Positions 35,340 through 47,647 of a DNA stretch of 64,000 nt are shown in pieces. A model generated the notes under the pieces. That model made no database searches. It had not been told where the DNA came from and saw only the letters and a program-made list of their open reading frames with translations. The position numbers and the translations under genes were made by a program. Source of the stretch: Actinomucor elegans (Eukaryota > Mucoromycota > Mucoromycetes > Mucorales > Mucoraceae); assembly GCA_026027325.1 (NCBI GenBank), contig JAMSLZ010000002.1, positions 1,488,001 to 1,552,000 of the forward strand, in the 5' to 3' direction. Within the stretch, counting starts at the first letter, position 1; each line of letters starts with the position of its first letter.

Positions 35340-37509
35340 TTCTATATATTGAATAAGCATACAAGACCAGTCAGACACACTCTCTTGAATGAGTACTACA
35401 TTTCTTTTAAAGAATCCATGATACTTTTTTTTTGAAAAAAAAATACAGTAAGACCATTTGCTCACAAAAATGTTTTGCATCATTGAAAAAAAGAGTCGAC
35501 AAATTAAAGATTCAAAACTAAAAGCCTCTAGATATATGTATTTGAAGGTATTAAAGAAAAAGAAAGGAATTATGGAAGCTCGTCCTCCGATTCATTTGCA
35601 ACAATGTTGTCTATTTTTGGCTTTCTATTCCTTTTTGGAGTCAAGTGGACTCTTGGGGAGGATGAACTTTGTGGTGCATTGCTGTCTAAAGTGCCAATAC
35701 TTGCGAAAAACAAGTTATCTTCCTGTTTGCTCAGGGCAGACAAAACAATTTCCTCCAATTGAACTTGTTGGTTGCGTCAGGAGTAACGATAGTTTAAGCT
35801 ATCGGCAAAGGACGAGAACTAGTAGAAGTATGGTAGCTGACTTATACTACTATGACGCGCACAAAGCGTCTTTGGCCTGATAGTTTTTTTCTATTGTTGT
35901 CGCTTTCTGATGGTTTTTTGCTTTTATTACTCGTATTAGCCTTTATTTAGAGGTGGCATTTCGTAGAAGAGGTAATAATGTAGATGAAAATATGATCCAG
36001 ATAAGCGCGTCCTAACCCTCAAGACAACCATTATGTCCGGAACCATGTCCTGATGTAACTGATCACTTCAACTCAAGCCCATACATATTGCTTTTCTTGA
36101 CACAGCATAGCTTATTATTTATGTCATGTACTAAAAATGCATTGCTTCTTTTGGTAAGTAAAAGAATGCAGACAGTACAGCAATAAAGCCTTTTTGATGA
36201 CCATTATAACAACAAAACCTTCTAATCACTCTTTTGAGTTTATGTTTATTGCAAGTATAAAAGATACTAAATAGTTGCTATATTTTCCTTTTTCGTATTC
36301 TTGAACTCTTCATTTCCATTAGATTTTATCGTTGTTTTGTCTTTGCCGTTTACATGGTCAAATAGTCAGATTCACAAAACAGCAGTCGTTCATTCGGCAT
36401 TTGTTCAGTTATCAGGGCAATTTTCGTGTTTTTGCTTTTTTTTTTCCCATTATTTCTAAAGGCTGCCATATTCCACACAGGACGCCAAAGACCACTTATA
36501 TCACTGATGCCAGAGTTCAAAGATCGTCAAGGAGGAACTTGTCTCAGAACAATTGAGTTAGAGGCCTTCAAGCTTTTCTCTGCAGCAATATGTAATGAAA
36601 ATGCTGTAAAGATGCTCTCGTATGTGTTGAAAAATAACGTGTTTTGTTATGCTGTGTATGAAATCTAAACATGCTAAATAACATGCGTAAAATCTGGATT
36701 TAAAGTTTTGCTTTACGCTCTAAGTTATATTGACATTTCTCGATGAATTCTATTCTTCTGTCGTCTTAGGTAGCTAGCACATGTTCAGATTGAATTGTTT
36801 TGCTTAATGAAGCTATAAATTAATAAAAGAATAATAATATCATATATTCATATCTGGCAATAAATTACATGCATTTCATGTAAAATTGAAGATGGAATGA
36901 TCCTATCGATTTCTCAATTGATCTTGGTAAAATGTCTCATCAATTCAGGGCTTCATACTCAGAGTAAACTATGCCGTCTATAGATATCAGTGTTTAATTG
37001 AATTGCAGTCAATACATTGGGGATCATTAACTGCAAACTACTTGTGTTTTATATGATTATCGACAAATGTATACATCTCTGGCAGATCTCGGTCTAACAT
37101 TATATCCGACTAATAACATATGCTTAGAATAGGCTGCTGCCTTGACTCTAATCATCTTTTATTTAACCCCAGCGTAATAAGCATATATGTTAGGGCATAC
37201 ATAACTGACAGCATATTACATACATATTTCATATATATACTAAATCCAATGATCTTTAGCTCTCTCAATTGATCCCTGTTGAGACAATTAATCTATGAGT
37301 GCTCATAAATAAGCTAATACATATGTCAGAATCATTACTAAAAGATATATAGATTTTGATAGTTGGACTTGTTTCGATTTTATACTGTAGATTCGTCTGT
37401 TCTATACCCAACTAACAACTATACCCGAGATCTCCTTTTTTTTTGCCGAATCCTTAATTAAAACCTTGATTTAGTTTCGTTATTATTATTATTTTTTATT
37501 CTCGAAATT
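35340..37509. other. Gene desert, right part, with degenerate repeats
   Basis: Apart from the orphan frame at 35570-35758, no gene is seen. Segments near 36900-36960 and 37250-37300 share TCTCAATTGATC and flanking bases, and about 37080-37190 resembles units in 15.95-16.25 kb. These look like old copies of one dispersed repeat. Weak 74- and 80-codon frames at 36332-36668 lack motifs. Confidence 0.35.
35570..35758 (-). other. Orphan reading frame, possible C-terminal exon remnant
   Basis: A 62-codon frame reads MEEIVLSALSKQEDNLFFAS then a Ser-rich part, LTPKRNRKPKIDN and the acidic end ESEDELP. Its hydrophilic, Ser/Pro and basic composition is unlike chance AT-rich frames and resembles the tail of a nuclear protein. 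The frame is open a few codons 5' of the Met (QQVQLEE), but no upstream exon was convincing. I do not recognise the parent gene. Confidence 0.3.
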
Positions 37510-39208
37510 TTAAGCAATATAAGCTTTTAAAGCCTTCAAGCGATCAATAGCTTGTTCCAACACCTCATCTGTCTTACAGAAAGCAAAACGAGCAAAATTA
37601 GCAGCCAATGGCCAATGATCCTTGGCATAGAACTCGGAGGGAGGAATAGCACATACGCCGATATGCTTTGTCAACCAATAACACATCTTGAAATCATCAC
37701 CACGATCGTTCAAGATCTCGGGGAATTCGAAATCCTTGGGGATTTGGATTTTGCTGGTATTCACCAAAATGTAATAAGCACCTTCAGGCATAGTGTAGGG
37801 TAATTCCAAGGTATCAAACAACTTGGATAACATACCGCGCTTGTGCAAATATTGGTCAATTTGATCTTGGAAGATGGGTTCAGTCAATGACTTTTCGATA
37901 CCAGCAGCGACGGCTTCTTGACAGGGCGAATTGACACAAAAGACGACACGTGTTTGAGCGGCAAAAGCGTGCTTGATCAAATGGTCAGGACCAATAAGCC
38001 ATCCTACACGCCAACCAGTGGCGGCAAAGGACTTTCCACCTGAGCCAACAGTGATGGTGCGCTGCCATAAGTTGTCAATATTGGCAATTCTAGGGAATTT
38101 TTGGAGAGGTGGATAGTAGAGGCGATCATACTAAATAAACACACGTAAGTTGATATCCACCTTGTACATTGTTTGTACACTTACGACTTCATCAGATAAG
38201 ATGATCAGATTGTTTTCCTCGGCAACTTGACCGATAGCGCGCAACTCATTTTCATCAAATACCTTACCGATGGGGTTATGAGGGGTATTGATGACAATCA
38301 TCTTTGTCTTGGGTGTCACTTTAGACTTGAGCTCTTCAATATCCAAAGTCCACTCATGAGAGGAGATAACACGATCCGCTGCGTCGGTAGGGGGTCTAAG
38401 GGGAACATAGACGGGCTTACCGCCATTCATAGTGATATTGGGCTGTTTTCAGTAATGAGATGGGTTATTCATGATGCATGGAGATTATCATAAGTTTGTA
38501 TTAAAAAAAAACTTACAATGTATTGGTCAAAGAAAGGCTCCATACAGATCACTTCATCTCCCTCGTCCAAGAACCCAGCAAACGTAGCAAACATACCTAC
38601 CCTTCCAAGCTTAGTTTACAATTGACCTTAACCGATTCATATATACATACCTTCGTTTGCACCTGCAGTAACCAGGATTTCTGTTTCAGGGTCCAGTTCA
38701 CGATCGAACTGTTTACTGTAGGATGCAGCCAGAGCATTTCTTAATCTAGGACGACCGCGAGGATGGCTAAATGGAAGTTCAGCACAGGATTTTGATCGTA
38801 ACCTATTGCTCTTACCTGTACTGATTTGCTTCAATTACATCAAGTGCTTCCTTGGCTGCACTTTGTACAATAGCGGGAGGAGCGAAGCTATTTGATTGTT
38901 AGTCAATCATACAGTTTTTTTTTTTTTTCATTTGACAGATTATCTTTACTTCATATAACCTTGACCCAAATTGATGGCTTTGGTTTCTAAGGCAAGTGGG
39001 GTAAAGATAGACCAAACTATAATTCTTTTTTCGTTAATATTTTTTTTTTTTCGAGTCGCGTTATTTCGATAAACTTACCATCGCGACCAAAGTGAGAAAC
39101 ACGATCAGCAGGCTTTATTTGTTGAGGACAGGTCATTTTTGAATAAAAAGCTCTTTGTGACCGACGTAAAAGTGGTTTAGTAATAAGGAAAAGCCTCTGA
39201 GTATTCAT
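37510..39208 (-). CDS. BNA3: Kynurenine aminotransferase / BNA3-like class I aminotransferase
   Basis: This is a PLP-dependent aminotransferase related to kynurenine--oxoglutarate transaminase, which makes kynurenic acid and may act as a cysteine-conjugate lyase. Exon 1 (from 39208) has a basic presequence (MNTQRLFLITKPLLRRSQRA), then a second in-frame methionine (SKMTCPQQ) before DRVSHFGRDG. Later exons give AINLGQGYM, ILVTAGANEG, TKMIVINTPHNPIGKVF and LIILSDEV. The PLP lysine lies in VGSGGKSFAATGWRVGWLIG (near 38050-37990). The last exon (to 37510) contains SPCQEAVAAGIE and ANFARFAFCKTDEVL, with the substrate-binding arginine. About seven exons give roughly 450 residues. All family landmarks are present. 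Confidence 0.88.
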
Positions 39209-39552
39209 CTAAAGGTTATTTATCACCGAAAAAAAAAAGATCTGAAAGGAAAAGACGATTTGCTAAGAGTTTGAAAGATGCGAGAATAAGCCAATAAGAA
39301 TTAACTCAAAATTGCGTAACCTTGGTAATTATTTTTCCTTTACTGCAAGTGCCTTCCATTTAGCCTGTAAATGCAAGAGGATCGCGTACATACTTGTTGT
39401 GCATGTCATATTACACTATGGTCTTAAAAGTACTAGCCTAGTTTCAATTGGCATTACATGCTGTTACAGTATATTGTAAAGAAAAGGCGATTATGGCGTA
39501 ACGATACTTGTACAACAACAAAAAAAGTAAGATCTTGGTTATATATAAGGTT
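39209..39552. other. Short intergenic region (BNA3 promoter)
   Basis: This 344-nt gap lies between the BNA3-like start and the 3' end of the HAL4-like kinase gene on the same strand. It should contain the BNA3 promoter; no specific element was identified. Confidence 0.35.
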
Positions 39553-40828
39553 TTATTCATAGTTTGGCGGCTTCACTTCGGCTAACCAGGTCAATTTTAA
39601 TACATCTTGTATGGTATATCGTTTCTCTGGGTCAGGGTGCAACATGGCGTATAGCATTTGTCTAGTTTCTTGATCAAAAGGCTGGAACGCAGGATATGTG
39701 AATTTGGTATAATGTTTTTGATAAAGACGGTAGTTTGCGTCCGACTGTTGCGCCGAATAGAAAGGAACTCCATTCAAGCGCATACAGAAATACACAATAC
39801 CAGCAGACCAAACATCTGCTTGACTTGCTTTGTAACCCTGTTTGGAACATAGAAATATTTCGGGAGCTATGTAAGGCGTGGACCCACAGAGTCCATCTGA
39901 TAGACGGCTAGACTTTTGCCACGCTTCACGAAACACATCTGCCTCACCAAAGTCAGTGATCTTTAGTGTAGTAGAATCACCTTGTTTGACCAGCAACAAG
40001 TTTTCAGGTTTGATATCACGATGAGCCACACCTGAACGGTGCAGATAGGAGAGACCGTCTAGGAGCTGTTTAAAGTAGCCATTGGCCTCATCTTGGGAAA
40101 GTCGGCCTTGTTTAATGAACGTATAGAGGTCGCCTCCTGGACACTATAAATACGCATTTAGTTTAGGAGTCGAATAGGGATTCATAAGATATGCCAATGT
40201 ACATGGTATAGAATTCTTTTTGACTGTAGTTACACCTACTTACATATTCCATCACTGTGCAATAACGTCGTTTCTCATCCAATACCAAGTCCACAGTCTT
40301 AACAATATTGGGATGGTCTAATGCAGATGAAATACAAAACTCACTAATCAGTTTCTTCATAAAACTTGCTTCTGTTTCGTGTGCCTTTCTTTTACGGAAT
40401 GCTTTTACTGCATACACTTGCACCTTCCCACCCTCTAATATCTGATGTGTAAGTAAAACAGTTGCAGAAGCACCAGTTCCGACCTGTCCTCGTTGAAGCT
40501 GACCATAATGGCTTAGTGAACGTGTGCAGTGTGGATGGAGGTGACGCTTTTGTTTGGAGTGAGTGGTGATATTTACAACGCTTGCAGATAGAAACAACTT
40601 GAATTGGTGTATTACAGAACATTTTGTCGACTTTTTCTTCTTTGGTATTTCCGCAACGATGACCTTTTCTTCCATGATAGGTTTGTCATAATATGTGATA
40701 GAAGAGATACTAGAGTCAAAAGAGGATTGGTGTCCTTTGATATAGACTGGCTCGTTTTTAGATGTGATAGTTAAAGAGGACAGTGAAGGAAAGTCCAAGA
40801 ATATATTAGAGTCTTTAATAAGTGTCAT
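39553..40828 (-). CDS. HAL4/SAT4-like Ser/Thr protein kinase
   Basis: This kinase resembles the fungal HAL4(SAT4)/HAL5/NPR1 group, which stabilises plasma-membrane potassium and nutrient transporters. Two exons (40828-40244 and 40143-39553) give 391 residues. A low-complexity, Ser-rich N-terminus of about 115 residues precedes the kinase domain. Motifs are the degenerate glycine loop VGTGASATVLL, YAVKAFRKR with the ATP lysine, HPNIVKTVDLVLDEKRRYC typical of this group, CPGGDLYTFI, HRDIKPENLLL, ITDFGEADVF, and LCGSTPYIAPEIF. It is shorter than yeast HAL4 (about 600), mainly in the N-terminus. The exact member within the group is inference. Confidence 0.83.
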
Positions 40829-41057
40829 TAGGCTGGATAAAGAGAAAAAAAAAGAAAAAAGGAAGGTATATGAATCAAGACAATGAACCAGATTATATAC
40901 AAAAAAAAATAAGTTTAGAAATGAGCTTGAGCCCCTCTGAGCGTGAGCTCTTCCCCCCTTTTAAAACACCTTTATTTGACATGGTACATATTAAATAGAC
41001 AGGTGCAATTCCTCCGAAAGTAGAATATTATGCGAGCTCAATGCACAATTGATTGTT

Positions 41058-43196
41058 TTAACTGTTCTCGACCGCTGCTACTGGTTCAATTGTGCGATAA
41101 TAAGCACCTTGACGGATATAAACTTGAATTTGAGCATAGTAGCTTCCAAAGACACGCGGTGCATCAGGTGAAGAAGACAGTGTTTGAATAATGGCATATT
41201 TCCAGGACTTGTCTCATAGGTTAGAAGTCAAATTACAAGCGTAGTACTAGTGGCTTACCTGTCCCTGCTCGGTGTATTCAGTTGATCTATTCAAAATGTA
41301 GCCCATGAATTCGTTGGATTGCGCCATGATCTATATATATATATATATAGGTATAAATATATATATGCAGATATAACAGTCAATATCTAATAGATTGGCT
41401 CGTAACTTTTTTTTTTACCTGACTGCCCCAGGCATGATATGCAATCGCTTGCATTACAGCAAACGATGCAACGCGAATAGCATCTTCCGGTTGCTTAGCC
41501 TCCTTAATTAAACTGGATAAAGTAGAAGGCCGACCTATACAAAACAATAATATGAATATTATGTATCATTAGCAATGTATGTTAATCTACCTTGAATACG
41601 GTTATACAAGTTAAACGTCAGCGTCTCGTCTCTAGTTACAAACGGGTTAGAGGCTCTTTTGTGAATAAAACCAAATATTAGTTTAATACCTAACAGAGAT
41701 GAGTTTGGAGAGACTTTGAAGGAAGATCCCTTTGACTTGACCTACAGAAGATTGACCAATTTCGAAAAACCTTTGCAATAATGAATCACGATGCTCAACA
41801 ATGAATTGCAAACCTGTGATATGTGAGCCAATTAAACCTATTGTTGAGATAGTGACGATCTAAAACCACACTTTGAGTTACGTCTGTGTTTATGCCGGCA
41901 ATGAACATGTATCTTCTTACCAGAATTTCAATGTTTGAAGTTTCAAGACAGTTTTCAAGTCGTTGCAAGATGTGATACTTGGTCAACATGGGACCCAATT
42001 CAATTGTCTACCGAGAATACATACGAATGTTAAAAAAAGAAAAAGACCCAATACAAGTGTATTATATATATATATATATTACCTTGTTCTCACCGAGATT
42101 ACCAAAGAACTTGATGACAGCACATTTTACTAATTGAACAACCACATCCTTATCATCAGAGTTATCCAGAACAGTTGAAATAGTATCCAGCAAGTTGGCC
42201 TTTTCTAAAAAGGACAATCCGGCAGAGGTAGTTGCAATCTATATACAAAGTGCTCCTTGTTAACCCATCCAAACTTGTCAAAAAAAAGAGTCCTCTATAC
42301 CTCATTCAACAGCTCAATGGCATTTATCTTTACTAATAAATCATCTGATTGAAGTTCCTTGATAAACACGGTTAAGAGACCTGAAGATTCGCATCGTTCA
42401 AAGGCAACATCAGATAAGATAGCTACTTTGATAACCAAATCATAGACTCGGAAACTGATAGTTCCGTTACTATTGATAGATTTCATTGTTAGTAATGATA
42501 AGTAGGTCACAGGTCAGATTATTACATTTGCAAAAGCTGTTTCAACATGGAAGTGCATGTAGGCCCAAAAAAGGCGTCTTGACCTGATGGCGTAGCAGCA
42601 ATCTTGTACAGTAAATCACTTGCTTTATTCGCAGTGCGTGTGTCTTGGAAAGCAACTGTAGCTGTTACTAAAGGAAAGACATCGGATTCAACCATATTGG
42701 ATATAAATGCCTCGGCTTGTAAGCATTTATACACTTGTTCAAGAGACAAATATCGAATTTCAGGTGTAAAATGGGTCAATCCTTGGATCAAGAAGAGCTA
42801 AGGTTGGTCTTAATAAACAAGTTGATATTAGGAAAAAAAATCTTCCTCAGCTTTACCTTATTTTCGTCAGATACAATTTGATCATAGGTGAAAGGGTGTA
42901 AGAGCTTGCCTATCAACTCGCATAAAACAACAGTTAAACGATCGTCTTCAACAGAGAACCCATTATAGAATAATCCTAAAGGGATCACGCTCAAGATCTC
43001 GGCCGATTTCTCCATGGAAAGATTTTCTGTTTTGTAAATATGGTTAATAATCTGAAGTCCATCAAGAGCTGCCTGTACCTCTCAATGTCGCAGTAAATGC
43101 TTGAAGAACCGAGATTTTCTCGGTCGTTGTGGCATTGGAAGTAGGCTGAAGTACTTTGGATACTTGTTCAAGCGGATTCAATGGTGCTGGTGACAT
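41058..43196 (-). CDS. PSMD5: 26S proteasome assembly chaperone, PSMD5-like
   Basis: PSMD5 (S5b) binds the ATPase base of the 26S proteasome during assembly. The protein is an all-helical ARM/HEAT-like chain over about ten exons. It starts MSPAPLNPLEQVSKVL (43196), then ILSVIPLGLFYNGFSVED, HFTPEIRYLSLEQVYKC, DLLYKIAATPSGQDAFF, VAFERCESSGLLTVFIKEL, INAIELLNEV, and VVVQLVKCAVIKFFGNLGE. The C-terminal exons continue to EPVAAVENS at 41058. The repeated helix pairs and the placement of L-x-x-L-x-x-E-x-L motifs match PSMD5. Length is about 500 residues, normal for the family. The identification rests on overall pattern without a short signature, so confidence is moderate. Homopolymer and AT runs occur in the introns. 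Confidence 0.72.
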
Positions 43197-44078
43197 GTGT
43201 ATTTAAAAAGCTATCGAATTGGGTTAGCGACGCGTATTCGAGAAAAAGTAAGCTCGTTATATGCACCACGATAAAGCAAGACGACTTACACTTTTAATTG
43301 GTTGTCGTGATTTACAAAATCGGTCTGCTGCTGCTGCTGCTTCGTTTGAATCTATTTTTTTTTTTGGGCAGTGTATTTGATCCGACCTGCGAATAAATTA
43401 AAGTATTAATATGCAAAGAGTGCTTTAACACAGCTTTTGGAGGTTTTCTCTATGAATCAAAAGGGCAAATATTATACATGCTATCTCGGGTTCATAAAGC
43501 AGTTCATGATACGCACACCAACCAATTTCTTCCAATTTTTGAAATGTAATCATTGTTCATGCCATTCGAATGATAGAAATGCAGAGCATATACATGTACT
43601 TTTACTGGTAAATATAACCTATGTAGTTTATTTATAATTTTGTTTTTGAAGCACTGTCATCGTCTTCAAGAAAACACCACAGCTCAAAAAAGTTAGACCC
43701 CATTCGAATTTTTTCTTCATCTCAGATCCCTCGATCGATCTCAAACCAATGTCATAATACTTCTACTACAATTACTACTCAGCTAAATTCAAATATTATA
43801 TTCTATTGTCGGTAAATACTAACATTACTATATTTCATTTTACAATATCTAATCATTTGTAGATGTTTCCTCCTAACTCGGCCTGATACCGTATTCAATT
43901 GTCAGTGTATATCACCAGCAGTTCAAAACGTCAAACAAAGTCTAATTGAAAATTACAAGAAAGTGCTTTAATCATGACAATTAGCCATTGGATCATTATC
44001 ACAATAACATCCAACAAATATTCAAATCTTTTTTGTATAAATCTTTTTATTGATTTTAGTAATAGTCACACGTTTTGG
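43197..44078. promoter_or_regulatory. PSMD5-like promoter region and empty sequence
   Basis: The first few hundred bases should hold the PSMD5-like promoter. The remainder shows no gene. A 66-codon frame at 43437-43637 lacks motifs. Confidence 0.35.
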
Positions 44079-44780
44079 TCAGCAGTGCGCTATGAAATGA
44101 TTGAAACTTATATACATATCTGTATTATTAAGAATTAAAACTAACATATAGACTAAGAATAATATTTTCAAAAAAAAAGCATTTGTAGACAAAGTTGAAG
44201 TATTAAAGAGAAGGTTAAGAGGATGGTTGAGAAATGGAGGGCTAACAGTAGAGTTTCCCGTGTAGTTTCGAAAGAAACTAATAGCTGATCCTACAGCTAA
44301 AGACGGATCAAAAGGTATATCATGGATGGTAAACTGCCAATGATGTCTCCAAACACCCTCAATAACAGAAGTGAATAGATATTTGAAAGTGAGGTAGTCT
44401 GTATTGCGTAGAGGAAGATGTAATGAATAAAGACCTTCCAGAATTTGTATTAGTACTAGACTAAGAAGAACTTAGGTCAAAGAAAAGATATACTAAAGAG
44501 TACTTTGCAGATCTGCCTACTCGTTGACAAGTAACAAACATATGATCTGTCGTGTGACATTCACACCTTTAATCCCGTCGGCCAATCAATATATTAAGTA
44601 TACATTCTCCGCCCAACAGCCTTTGAACTCCCTTGGTAAACGCAATTGAAATAAGAAAATCATGTCTAAATTCAATAATGAACCAGTACACTTTTTTGAT
44701 GCTCGGAGAATGTATAGCATACTATATGCTTTTTCAAATAAAACAGTTTTAGTATTGTGCATCCTATAGAATAAGCTCAA
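44079..44780 (-). mobile_element. Decayed LINE-like reverse-transcriptase C-terminal fragment
   Basis: A long open frame without a start codon (130 codons, 44471-44079) encodes LEGLYSLHLPLRN, then YLFTSVIEGVWRHHWQFTIH and DIPFDPSLAVGSA. This resembles the end of fungal LINE reverse transcriptases (W-x-x-H-W near the C-terminus). About 60 nt further upstream, in another frame, the sequence CECHTTDHMFVTC (44565-44527) is the zinc-knuckle (zf-RVT) pattern C-x-C...H-x-F-x-x-C. A third frame (about 44700-44586) gives FLFQLRLPREFKGCWAENVY. At least two frameshifts separate the pieces, so this is a relic. Confidence 0.55.
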
Positions 44781-45226
44781 GGGATATCAAATGTAAGATA
44801 CTTTTTCTGCGCATTTCACTCCTTTTAAGCAAAGGTTTTCCTCCCATTTTATTATCAAAAAATACGTTAAATATAAGAAAAAACGAGTTATCTACAATGT
44901 ACATTACTCTAGCAAAAGCGACAATATGCACGTGTCTTTCTTTGAAGATCATAATTATAGTTTTTTAAGCATAAATTTGGCCTAAAAACGGACAGCCAAT
45001 TAAAAGTACTGAAATATTCAAGTCGCGAATTCCTTTTTGCGATAAATTAACCATTTTGGCCTATTAACCTCGCACTCTTTCAGACTCCAACTATCGTGTG
45101 CAACGCGCATTACTATAAAATTGGATATAATCACTTAATTAAGCACAAAAATGAGTGAAACCTCGCTTCTATAAAAAAACCCTTTTCTTTTTCTTTTTCC
45201 TTTTTTTTCCATCCCCCCCTCCCTCT
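44781..45226. promoter_or_regulatory. Upstream region of the gene at 45.2 kb
   Basis: About 450 nt lie between the LINE-like relic and the next start codon. A pyrimidine-rich run (45180-45225, C and T only for long stretches) directly precedes the ATG, as is usual for transcription-start regions in fungi. Confidence 0.35.
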
Positions 45227-46128
45227 ATGGATTTGATCAAACGATTCTGTTCAGAAAAAATCACTTCTTTTCACAACAAAAGACACTCTAGCTTGCGACG
45301 TCAAAAGAGCAGTAAAAGATCCATCTTTAGTAGTAATAGTAATGAGTCCAACCAGAGTATTGAAGAGGAGGAAGATGAAGAAGATCAAGATGATTATTTA
45401 AATAGCAGTAGGGCGATGACGTTTCGAAACAGGGGCACCATCAAAACAAGACCTACAATGTCAACGAAACTACAGTCAACGGATAAGCTGTTACGCAACC
45501 AGTATCCACAAGAAAATCATCCTTTGCCAGTGAGTCGAAAAGAAGAAAAGAAAAGGCTATCGTTGTCACCGCAATTTCATACAAGGGAAGCCTTAGAAAA
45601 GAAGCCAGACTTGGTAAGCGCTGACTGATAATAGTTATATGTGAAACTAACTGTAGTTGTATTTAGCTGTATGTAATTGAATAAGCGCAACAAGCATTCT
45701 ACTAACACGTTTTTTTTTAACTGTAACTTAGAGATGCCTCATCCATGTATACTCCGTTTATTGAGCGACCTCAAGTGATTGATAACGATTATTATATACC
45801 ATTACCTACTGTAACACGCAAATATATCGATCGACCTTCTGATTCTATACTTGATGCAATAGAATCAATGCATTCCGTGCGGCATGAAAAACGACAGGAA
45901 GACAAGATATCTCATACTGTTCCAAATAACAAAAAGATCCATCAGTTAAAGATTGATACCAACTGCCAGCGATTGGCAGTCACTTATGGGTATAATACTG
46001 AAAGAGACTACTTGATGCCAAAGATCAATTCATGGCTATCCAAGCATGATAATGAAACAACTACTACTGCTGGCAGTGATATGATGACTCATAAGAGTAA
46101 TCATAATAACAAGACACTCAATATTTAG
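45227..46128 (+). CDS. Unrecognised, probably lineage-specific protein
   Basis: I do not recognise this gene. The first part (45227-about 45614) encodes a basic, Ser-rich protein starting MDLIKRFCSEKITSFHNKR. It has a strongly acidic run (EEEEDEEDQDD) and Ser/Arg-rich stretches. A GT donor follows at 45615 (GGTAAGC context). The second part (about 45733-46128) reads DYYIPLPTVTRKYIDRPSDS, ILDAIESMHSVRHEKRQED and CQRLAVTYGYNTERDYLMPK, and ends at 46128. The simple join of the two parts does not keep the frame, so a small internal exon, another splice site or two separate genes are possible. The composition is hydrophilic and probably disordered, with no membrane segment or signal peptide. The position, 113 nt before the ARMT1 gene on the same strand, gives no functional clue. 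Confidence 0.55.
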
Positions 46129-46241
46129 TGAATTACGCGATTGGTTCGGAAGTTATAGGTCACACCGAAATAGTTTAAATACTGAGCCTAGTATTATTTA
46201 GACGTGTTTCTCTTTTATCTACTATAGTAAATAAAAATAAA

Positions 46242-47632
46242 ATGTCAAATATTACACCTAATAATCCACCTTATCCAGCTTACCGAGCCACCAACAAGGA
46301 AAGCTTTGCTTATGACACGACTGTTCGACGATGGCCCATCATTATTGACAGTGCCATTAAAGATGTCCAACAAACCATGGCTGAAACAAAAGATAAAAAG
46401 CGAGCCGAAGAAGGGCAACGTATTGTTGACGCTTTGGAAGAAATCAAGACTGAAATGGCAGCTGATAAGCCCTTAAGGTAAACGCGTTTTCATAGTTTCC
46501 CGTTTTGTCATCTGATTTTCGATGTAGACCTATTAAAGATAACAAGGCGGATACCGAGAAATGGAATAATGACTTGAAAGCCTATTTTGACGGATGTACC
46601 TGGTTCAACGGCACCTGGCTCTTTAACGAATGTTATCTCTATCGACGTATGGCCGAGATTTTCTTTAATTCTCAACATTGGACAGAGTACGATTGTTTTG
46701 AACGTCAAAAGAACGATACCTTTCGTGGTTCGCATGGCGCTGTCTTTGATTTGGCACGTAAGATGCCTTCTCTCATTGAGTCCATGCCTATCGAGAAACA
46801 CGAGATTGTGTATCATGAATTGATTCAAGTGTGTCTTTGGGGCAATGCTACTGACTTGAGTTTATTGACCAATATGTCTCAAGAGGATATCCAACGTTTA
46901 CAAGCGGTTGAAAAGGATCATTTAGCTAAGCGTCGTGAATTTATTCTGGTGGATGATACAGAAAAGTTATGGCAAAAGATCAAGTCGTTAAATGGTGGAC
47001 GTGTCGACTTTGTGCTGGATAATTCAGGTTTTGAAGTCTTTGTGGACATGATCTTCGTGGATTGGTTATTGCAGAGCAAGTTGGCTGGCCAAGTAGTATT
47101 TAACTGCAAAACAATTCCTTGGTTTGTCTCGGACGTCATGCCCAAAGATATGCCCATGATGTTTGAGCATTGCTTGAAACCAGATTTCTTTCCTGCAAGT
47201 GAGACGCGATCCAAAGAAGATGTTGAGGCTTTGAAGGTGATGGTGAAGCGCTGGCAAAGTTATGTAGTCACGGGGCAACTGCAGATTCGCGCAGATGATT
47301 TTTGGTGCACTGGCTTGCCCTATTGGTACATGGAATCCGATGCACCAGCTCTCTTTAAAGAAATGGCAGAGAATTCAGACCTTGTAATTTATAAGGGTGA
47401 TTTGAACTTTAGAAAATTGGTATTTGATTGTGATTGGCCTGTTACTACGTCTTTCAAGGAAGCCATTGGACCTTCCATGGCCAACAAGTTTACCAATATT
47501 GTTACTTTGCGTACAAACAAGGCAGATCCTATTGTGGGTCTCTCTGAACAAACTAAATTAGACATAGAAAGTAAAGCAACTAGAGAAGAATGGCGATTCA
47601 GCGGCAAATATGCCGTTGTTGAATACAATTAA
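46242..47632 (+). CDS. ARMT1: DUF89/ARMT1 family damage-control phosphatase
   Basis: This metal-dependent enzyme belongs to the DUF89 family (human ARMT1, yeast YMR027W). Yeast members dephosphorylate sugar phosphates such as fructose-1-phosphate, and the human protein was also described as a carboxyl methyltransferase. Two exons (46242-46477 and 46528-47632) give 446 residues. The typical start PAYRATNKESFAYDTTVRRW is followed by WFNGTWLFNECYLYRRMAEI. The metal-site signature is FVLDNSGFEVFVD, with the Asp and Asn ligands. The later motif YKGDLNFRKLVFD supplies the other conserved Lys/Asp. Length and motif order are normal for subfamily III. It is convergent with the HADH gene, with only 15 nt between stops. 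Confidence 0.92.
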
Positions 47633-47647
47633 ATTAAATAAGCTTTA

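Noticed and set aside
36332..36668. Two overlapping frames of 74 and 80 codons
   Set aside because: Overlapping in different frames, without motifs; neither looks like a conserved protein.
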